DNA of 22,415 bases, taken from Paulinella micropora. Its lineage: Eukaryota > Cercozoa > Imbricatea > Euglyphida. The notes below the pieces were generated by a model. The model was not told the DNA's origin, ran no database searches, and saw nothing but the letters and a program-made list of their open reading frames with translations. A program made the position numbers and the translations under genes. Positions 16,907 through 22,415 of this stretch are shown here, piece by piece; the first letter of the stretch is position 1, and every line of letters starts with the position of its first letter. The stretch lies in assembly GCA_009731375.1 (NCBI GenBank), contig BJOX01000062.1:320745-343159 (forward strand). The letters run 5' to 3'.

Positions 16907-17340
16907 CCGTTGAGGTACGACTAAGTGTCAGAGTAGCTGTTCCGGTTACAGAGCTAAGGCTGTCGAACTCCAGTAATTCATAATACTGAACAAGTTAACC
17001 GTAGTAACATACCGGTATAGCGCGGCATGCAAATACAGCAAATGAAGACTCTCAAAATCGTCCTAACCCAGAACTGCCCGAACCAGGAACCTTAGATTCG
17101 GTGGGGCCGAGTTTCTTCAATGGGGAGGGACTTTCTTGCCCTACTTAGTAAGTACCTACACAATGTGACGAACGAAGCTCGGCATCTTCTTTCAGTTTGC
17201 TAACGTAGACAAGATACACACCCAAACACCACCGCTCCCGCTAGCAAAGCCAGCAGCATGCACACATGCCTCAACAGACTGCCTGCACGTCCACGTGGCC
17301 TGCAACACTTCCAGTTTCAACAACACTCACGGCGCCGAGA
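16907..17340. other. unassigned sequence
   Basis: I see no open frame of interest, no RNA gene and no repeat here. Part may still belong to the plus-strand 3' LTR. Confidence 0.5.
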
Positions 17341-17443
17341 AGGACGACAAGAACACCAACAACACCAACAACAGGAGTAATAACAAGAATACTAACAATC
17401 ATAATAACAACAATCATAACAACAACAACAACAACAACAACAA

Positions 17444-17475
<32 letters not shown>

Positions 17476-17536
17476 GCAGCAACAGCAGCAGCAACAACAC
17501 AACAACAAAAACAATGATAATAATAACAATAGTGCT
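17341..17536. repeat. (AAC)n / (CAG)n trinucleotide-rich region
   Basis: Interrupted AAC, AAT and CAGCAA repeats. The overlapping frames translate to poly-Thr, poly-Asn or poly-Cys and are artefacts of the repeat. Confidence 0.93.
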
Positions 17537-17635
17537 TCTCTGTCAATGGCTGATGCATTTCTGCACATGCGCCTCCATCGTCTCACCCGTGAGGGGAGTA
17601 CGAAGAATTGACGATAAGCTCTAATGACACCCCCG

Positions 17636-17797
17636 CAAGGGCAGTTCCAACACTTCCAGACGGGCCGGTATGTTCAATGAAAATACTGGTCCAGACGGAT
17701 CGTTACGTTCAATGAAAATACTGGTGGCACCGACGGGAATCGAACTGGCGACAGGGCCCAGATGGTAGAACTTGACCACTGGGCTATCACGGTGTCC
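17636..17797 (-). mobile_element. tRNA-derived SINE-like unit
   Basis: On the minus strand the 72 nt 17797-17726 look like a degenerate tRNA. An A-box TAGCCCAGTGGT (17786-17775) and a B-box AGTTCGATTCC (17746-17736) are present. The ends GGACACC and GGTGCC could pair with one bulge. The A-box is about four bases further in than in a real tRNA, so this is not a working tRNA. It is followed by a tRNA-unrelated body of two 35-bp direct repeats (17691-17725 and 17656-17690), each containing ACCAGTATTTTCATTGAAC. An (AAT)n tract lies on the tRNA-like side. It sits just beyond the stop codon of the host gene. Confidence 0.6.
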
Positions 17798-17809
17798 AAT
17801 AATAATAAC

Positions 17810-17850
<41 letters not shown>
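17798..17850. repeat. (AAT)n microsatellite
   Basis: About 17 AAT/AAC triplets abut the tRNA-like end of the SINE-like unit. Confidence 0.95.
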
Positions 17851-17912
17851 GCTGACATTTACTTTTTAACAGGAAAAAAAAACTGGTCATCAGCAACTGA
17901 GAAGGGTCATAT

Positions 17913-19320
17913 TCATCCAAAGTGGATGTAGTCTACTCCTTCGCGAAGGTTCAGGCTGCTCAAATTCTGCTCGAAGCGTCCTGAGCAACACACGAGCAGA
18001 CCCATCAGCCTTGTTTACGTTCACGTGCGAGAAGCTTCAATTTCTCGTGTTTCAATTGTGTGTGGAACGCATTGATATTGTTACATGTAAAGGAGTACGT
18101 GCAGGTTTGTCGTGACCATCACGGGCAGTTGCAACGCAGAGCAGGAGCGGATGGGCGCCTTGGAAGTCAGAGAAGTGAATGATAGGAACCTAAGGGGTGC
18201 AGCCATGAAGGTGCTGGGAGTGAGGGGGGTCTGTTGCCTTGCGGTTATTTCTTTGATCTACGTAGAAAGTGCCGACTTTCTTCGGGTCTACGTCAAGGAA
18301 CTGCACCACCCTTCAGCCACAACGCACGGCAACACAGCAAAATTGACAAGGCGCGCTCTGGCAGAGGTGCGAGACCGGTCGCTGAACTCCTGACTGAGTT
18401 CTGAGAAGACGCGCCGACCATCTCTGCCCGCGCCCCTGTGCATGCAACAAACAAAAAGTGCTAGAAAGAAAAGCCGTGGTCATTCCCAGAAACCGAAATC
18501 TTGTCAGTTTGTCAACAAACACAAACCAAATAACAGCAACAATAACAACAGCTGCAATCGTGTCGTTTGGCTTCGGCTGGTTGAGAAACAGCGGCGATGG
18601 TGCGGTGTTGTGCTGCAGCGAATAAGACTGACAATGACGCACTGCTTCCGAAAGGTTGGCTAGTAGAGGCCTGCTAGCACTGTAAATACAAAAAGGGGTG
18701 TTCCGACCATATTGAAAAGCGAGCCCAACGCGGGTCCTTGCTGAGTAGCGATTGCTGGAGGTGTTGCACACGCAACTTCAACAGCAGCACGCGATGCACC
18801 CCCGAGCAGTAAGATCCCTCCACATACCTGCCAACACAGCCGGTCCGCATGTACATGAGACATGAACACTTGCACCTAAGATGCACGAGTTATGCTGATA
18901 CAAAGTCGGGGCTTAGAAAGTGGGAAAAGAAATCTGTGGGGAGAGGCGCCCTGAAGTGCTTCATGACGCAGTTCTTGAAAGCTTTCTATCGATGAGCGCA
19001 TGTGCAGAAAAGGCTATAGCTTGCAAAAAATGCGGGTCGCTACCGGTATGTTACTAAAGGCTGTGGAATCTTGTGCAACTTTCCTGCATGCACAACAAAA
19101 ATTATGCACGCGCATATACAAGCATTATCCTGAACAAAACTTTTGTGATATGCTGCATATTCGAGAATTCAATGTGCGGCAGCTCATGTCGCCAAGTTGG
19201 CATAACAAGCAAAGTGCATGGCGCAGCTGTAGGGAGTACATGAGATACCGCCTTTCTGCAAGTGCTCGTAGAAGAAAATAAGGTCCTCCGGCGCTCCGGG
19301 CCCGCTCTGATCGTAGCCGC
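17913..19320 (-). CDS. B3GNTL1: downstream exons of the B3GNTL1-like gene (seven exons)
   Basis: Exon 19249-19320 encodes [20 protein letters not shown] and ends in phase 1. 19044-19083 completes GGA and encodes [12 protein letters not shown], phase 2. 18708-18827 encodes 39 codons including [19 protein letters not shown] and DPRWARFSI; its TG joins the first G of 18376-18435 to make Trp (W-G-A-G-R-D-G-R-R). That exon ends CG|GTCTCG and joins G to make Arg in 18262-18310 ([16 protein letters not shown]), phase 0. 18117-18189 encodes [18 protein letters not shown] and ends in phase 1. 17913-17980 encodes the C-terminus. Introns are 165, 216, 272, 65, 72 and 136 nt. Compared with relatives, about ten residues seem missing between GTFY and VPIIHF. 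Confidence 0.85.
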
Positions 19321-19800
19321 CTGCGGACCATGCCTGAGGTCTGTTGTAGTCCAGCTGCAATTGTGCTGTAATCTAGCTGCACTGCGGTATGGCCCAGCTG
19401 CACTGTGCAGCTGTGCCATTGCAGACGCTGATATGCTATAATGTGGTATGGCCTAGCTGCGCTGTGCTATGGCCTAGCTGCACTGTGCTACGGCCTAGCT
19501 GCGATATGCTACAATGTCCTATGGCATAGCTGCACTGTGCTATAGCCTAGCTGCCCTGTTGTATGGCCTAGCTGCACTGTGCTAGCCTTGCTGCGCGCTG
19601 ATTGACGTCCACGGGGCAGGCGTGTTTACCCACAGTATTGAAGACATCTCTGTGAAATAGCCAAGTGGGTTGTATCATAGACACCTAGATAGATAGATAG
19701 ATAGATAGATATATAGATAGAGATAGATAGAGATAGATAGAGATACAGATAGATATATAGATAGATGGATAGATAGATAGATAGATAGATATAGACAGAT

Positions 19801-19835
<35 letters not shown>

Positions 19836-19846
19836 TATAGATAGAT

Positions 19847-19878
<32 letters not shown>

Positions 19879-19956
19879 GATAGATAGATAGATAGATATA
19901 TATAGATAGATATATAGATAGATAGATAGATAGATAGATAGATCGATAGATAGATC

Positions 19957-19996
<40 letters not shown>

Positions 19997-20011
19997 TATA
20001 TAGATAGATAT

Positions 20012-20061
<50 letters not shown>

Positions 20062-20828
20062 CGATAGATAGATCGATAGATAGATAACCAAGGAGCAACA
20101 ACGTCTAGCCTATGTCCACACGACGGGTGTCGATCTGGGGGGGGGGGGGGGGGGGGGGNNNNNNNNNNNNNNNNNNNNNNNNNNNNNNNNNNNNNNNNNN
20201 NNNNNNNNNNNNNNNNNNNNNNNNNNNNNNNNNNNNNNNNNNNNNNNNNNNNNNNNNNNNNNNNNNNNNNNNNNNNNNNNNNNNNNNNNNNNNNNNNNNN
20301 NNNNNNNNNNNNNNNNNNNNNNNNNNNNNNNNNNNNNNNNNNNNNNNNNNNNNNNNNNNNNNNNNNNNNNNNNNNNNNNNNNNNNNNNNNNNNNNNNNNN
20401 NNNNNNNNNNNNNNNNNNNNNNNNNNNNNNNNNNNNNNNNNNNNNNNNNNNNNNNNNNNNNNNNNNNNNNNNNNNNNNNNNNNNNNNNNNNNNNNNNNNN
20501 NNNNNNNNNNNNNNNNNNNNNNNNNNNNNNNNNNNNNNNNNNNNNNNNNNNNNNNNNNNNNNNNNNNNNNNNNNNNNNNNNNNNNNNNNNNNNNNNNNNN
20601 NNNNNNNNNNNNNNNNNNNNNNNNNNNNNNNNNNNNNNNNNNNNNNNNNNNNNNNNNNNNNNNNNNNNNNNNNNNNNNNNNNNNNNNNNNNNNNNNNNNN
20701 NNNNNNNNNNNNNNNNNNNNNNNNNNNNNNNNNNNNNNNNNNNNNNNNNNNNNNNNNNNNNNNNNNNNNNNNNNNNNNNNNNNNNNNNNNNNNNNNNNNN
20801 NNNNNNNNNNNNNNNNNNNNNNNNNNNN

Positions 20829-20865
<37 letters not shown>

Positions 20866-22180
20866 TGGGCACTGTGATCGGTGACTTGAATTCCAAATAC
20901 CCACCTGCCAAAGCAACACGCGCTCACATCTCACTTCCTCAAGCGAAACCTTTCCGGAATTCTCAAGCAGCACAAAATAATGAAGAAAGGGAACGAAACA
21001 GAAAATGACAAATAAACAAACAAACAAACAAACAACAACGACAACAACAAGGAGGGGGGGCTGCTGTTCCTTGCTGTGTTGTGACCTCCCTGTATTGGTG
21101 CAGCAGCACTTGCTCGTCCGTGAGGCTGTTCAGCCAGTCGGTGTAACGCGGAGTGGAGCTGCACAAAACGCATGGCTGCATGAGCGCTGTGGCGACTGGT
21201 CTTGACAAAGCAAGCTGTGACTTTTGCGTTAGTGATCAACTAATCAACTGAAGAGAAGTTGCATCCTGAATCGAGGCACAACCAATCTAACCCCAGCCCT
21301 GCTCTAACCCTACCCTAACCCTAACGCTGAACGTAACCCGAAGCCTTGACTTGAAGTGAGGGTTAGGTTAGCAAGCACTCACTTGGGAGGTGTTCGCACG
21401 AAATTTGACCCCACGATAGTCCGCCGGCCTTCCGCGCCTACCTGTGGGCGACACAGCCACGCCATATGCACGCCTGCCGCTGTGTAAGTCTTGCTGGGAA
21501 CGATACATACTGTGAAAAGCCAGAACGAAGGTGAAATTTACAATTGAATAAGGCACATAATGAGTATGTGCAAGACAAAAAGAGAGAATGCATATACACC
21601 GCAGTAATAATATGTCAATATACAAATCTTTGCGTGTATCAGATAACACAAACGGGCGAGAGCAGAGGATATAGTGAGAGGGAGAGGGAGAAGGAAGGGA
21701 GGGGAGGGAGGGGAGGGAGGGCGAGCGAACAGAGGAAGCGACAGAGAAAGCGAACAAGGGTGGTGCGACAATTGGCAGGGAGAGCTCAGTAGCGGCATGA
21801 CCTGTGCTGCAGGCTCTGCTGGTCGGGCTGCTGGCTCGACTGGCTGGCCTGCTCGACACAAACACATGCACACTACGTGGTGCGATGGGTCCTTGCCGGT
21901 GACAGGACGCGCAAGCGAATGCTGTGTCTGCCTGCTCTGTCTGCGTGCCATGACTGGCGGCGCAGGCCCGCGGGCGAGGACCGGCCGATGCAGACACAGC
22001 ACCGCACAGGGAGAGCATATAGGCCATCTGCAGCTCAATGCGCTGACACAGACAGACAGACAAATGTATTCACATTGTAAATGAAAATATGCAACATGTA
22101 CGTGTGTGTGTGTGTGTGTGTGTGTGGCTACCTGTGGGTGCAGGACGTCATCGCTGTCTAGCAGGCACAGCCACTCCGCC
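17913..22180 (-). CDS. B3GNTL1: queuosine-tRNA galactosyltransferase homologue (B3GNTL1/QTGAL family), multi-exon, 5' end outside the window
   Basis: I rebuilt 11 GT-AG exons on the minus strand: 22132-22180, 22003-22042, 21383-21437, 21086-21158, 19249-19320, 19044-19083, 18708-18827, 18376-18435, 18262-18310, 18117-18189, 17913-17980 (TGA). Phases agree at every junction whose neighbours are both visible, and the product follows the order of B3GNTL1 proteins. It has a GT2 nucleotide-sugar DxD box ([15 protein letters not shown]), then [38 protein letters not shown] (acidic catalytic motif), [36 protein letters not shown] and a C-terminal [12 protein letters not shown]. Family members transfer galactose from UDP-Gal to queuosine at the wobble base of cytosolic tRNA-Tyr. 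The N-terminal exons lie beyond 22415. One exon of about 20 codons, before GGYDQ, is missing and is probably inside the gap 20159-20828. A His usual in the YRYH motif is Val here. Confidence 0.85.
19362..19595. repeat. about 21-bp minisatellite, TATGGCCTAGCTGCACTGTGC type
   Basis: About ten imperfect copies of a unit containing GGCCTAGCTGCACTGTG run between 19362 and 19595, inside the intron upstream of exon 19249-19320. Each copy centres on an AGCT word. Copies vary by point changes and short indels. Confidence 0.9.
19686..20086. repeat. (GATA)n tetranucleotide array
   Basis: About 400 bp of GATA repeats with regular GATATA and GATCGATA variants. A block of roughly 120 bp bearing the GATC variants recurs (19920-19965 and 20050-20085). 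Long Tyr/Leu/Ser/Ile reading frames on the minus strand are translations of the repeat. It is intronic to the B3GNTL1-like gene. Confidence 0.97.
20137..20864. other. assembly gap (670 N at 20159-20828) bordered by poly-G
   Basis: 22 G precede the N run and 36 G follow it. Pure G runs at both lips of a gap suggest read or assembly artefacts rather than genomic poly-G. The missing exon of the B3GNTL1-like gene is expected here. Confidence 0.95.
21086..22180 (-). CDS. B3GNTL1: upstream exons of the B3GNTL1-like gene (four exons)
   Basis: Exon 22132-22180 is 49 nt, acceptor TGTGCAG|G, donor CAG|GTAGCC, ending in phase 0. Exon 22003-22042 is 40 nt, acceptor after a T-rich GTCTGTCTGTGTCAG, encoding [13 protein letters not shown], donor G|GTGCTG, phase 1. 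Exon 21383-21437 ends AA|GTGAGT, a strong donor, in phase 2. Its 5' edge is uncertain, because acceptors at 21438 and 21429 both keep the frame (three codons difference). Exon 21086-21158 starts with the C that completes AAC (Asn) and ends GGGAG|GTCACA. Introns are 89, about 565 and 224 nt. They hold the (GT)n tract and the telomere-like stretch. Confidence 0.8.
21290..21372. repeat. short telomere-like CCCTAA stretch in an intron
   Basis: CTCTAACCCTACCCTAACCC and neighbours give about four imperfect CCCTAA units (21300-21327). An inverted GAGGGTTAGGTTAG lies 30 nt further on. Both are in the 224-nt intron 21159-21382. Confidence 0.7.
21660..21760. repeat. purine-rich GAGAGG/GGGA tract
   Basis: Simple G/A-rich sequence (GGGAGGGGAGGGAGGG and similar) in the intron between exons 22003-22042 and 21383-21437. 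No coding signal. Confidence 0.8.
22100..22126. repeat. (GT)n microsatellite
   Basis: About 13 GT units lie in the 89-nt intron between exons 22132-22180 and 22003-22042, beginning directly next to the splice donor on the minus strand. Confidence 0.95.
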
Positions 22181-22375
22181 CTGCACAGTCACACACATAC
22201 ACACCCGCCGCCTTCTCACATGCAGCTAGAATAAAAGAATGTACAACAATCGCGCAGCCACAATGACTCCTCACATTCACCGCGACCAAAGCAGGCCAGC
22301 ACGCAACGGTGATGCCTTCAGTCTAGCTAACCGAGCTGAAACGATTGCACATATCTACATTCCATTTTCTGCCCT

Positions 22376-22412
<37 letters not shown>

Positions 22413-22415
22413 ACC
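22181..22415. other. intron sequence ending in poly-C
   Basis: This is the upstream intron of the B3GNTL1-like gene. I looked for the preceding exon on the minus strand and found none. 34 C at 22379-22412 resemble the poly-G/C lips of the two gaps, suggesting that another gap or contig end follows. Confidence 0.6.

Noticed and set aside
17726-17797. A functional tRNA gene
   Set aside because: A-box displaced, acceptor stem bulged, and the sequence runs into a SINE-type body; called SINE-like instead.
18313-18771. 152-codon minus-strand frame
   Set aside because: It runs through an intron in a different phase from exons 18708-18827 and 18376-18435; a shadow.
19626-20101. Long minus-strand frames of Tyr-Leu-Ser-Ile repeats
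   Set aside because: They only translate the GATA array and continue into N; not genes.
20864-20911. GGYLE-like start after a good acceptor (TTTGGCAG) as the missing galactosyltransferase exon
   Set aside because: A better GGYDQ exon with the following PEDL motif exists at 19249-19320, and this piece runs straight into poly-G.
21368-22084. Overlapping ORFs of 130-230 codons on both strands (Arg/Ser/Pro-rich)
   Set aside because: They cross introns of the galactosyltransferase gene and lack any domain; only the short exons at 21383-21437 and 22003-22042 are supported.
1-22415. CRISPR array or bacterial operon
   Set aside because: The tandem repeats lack spacers of uniform unique sequence, and spliced genes and LTR elements show that the DNA is eukaryotic.

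Overview
The window is eukaryotic nuclear DNA from a large, repeat-rich genome. Protein-coding pieces on the right are short exons joined by GT-AG introns, and the rest is LTR-retrotransposon and satellite DNA. I cannot place the species; an alga or other protist-like lineage would fit, but that is a guess. Two runs of N (10606-11198 and 20159-20828) are assembly gaps with poly-G/C runs at their edges.

Left flank (1-1157): (GA)n/(CA)n microsatellites, one possible small exon on the minus strand, and an AT-rich stretch with near-perfect palindromes. From 1158 to 1221 lies the start of an LTR of a short plus-strand element. Its other LTR is at 16821, with a polypurine tract directly before it.

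That LTR is split by a Ty3/Gypsy-type retrotransposon of about 15 kb lying on the minus strand (1222-16291). It has short LTRs (159 and 114 bp) with an ACTG target duplication and a 3' polypurine tract. Reading right to left, it has a leader of about 1.2 kb with a canonical splice donor, two or three extra 5' ORFs built from a repeated helical module, and a gag with RGG-rich ends. Then come a damaged protease, a capsid-like linker, RT (YLDD), RNase H, integrase (HHCC, DDE, GPY) with a long tail, and about 2 kb of noncoding 3' sequence with tandem repeats. Frameshifts and stops break it at many points, so this copy is defective. The same acceptor-like TACTTTAG sits 7-13 nt before the first ATG of each of the two extra ORFs and of gag, suggesting spliced subgenomic mRNAs. 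A block of about 0.94 kb between gag and protease (8961-9896) appears to be inverted.

Right flank (16907-22415): microsatellites, a tRNA-derived SINE-like unit, and then a host gene on the minus strand (17913 to beyond the right end). I assembled it exon by exon: 11 exons in consistent phase encode a family-2 glycosyltransferase of the B3GNTL1/QTGAL type, the enzyme that galactosylates queuosine in tRNA. Its introns hold a GATA tetranucleotide array, an AGCT-rich minisatellite, a telomere-like stretch and the second gap, which probably hides one missing exon.
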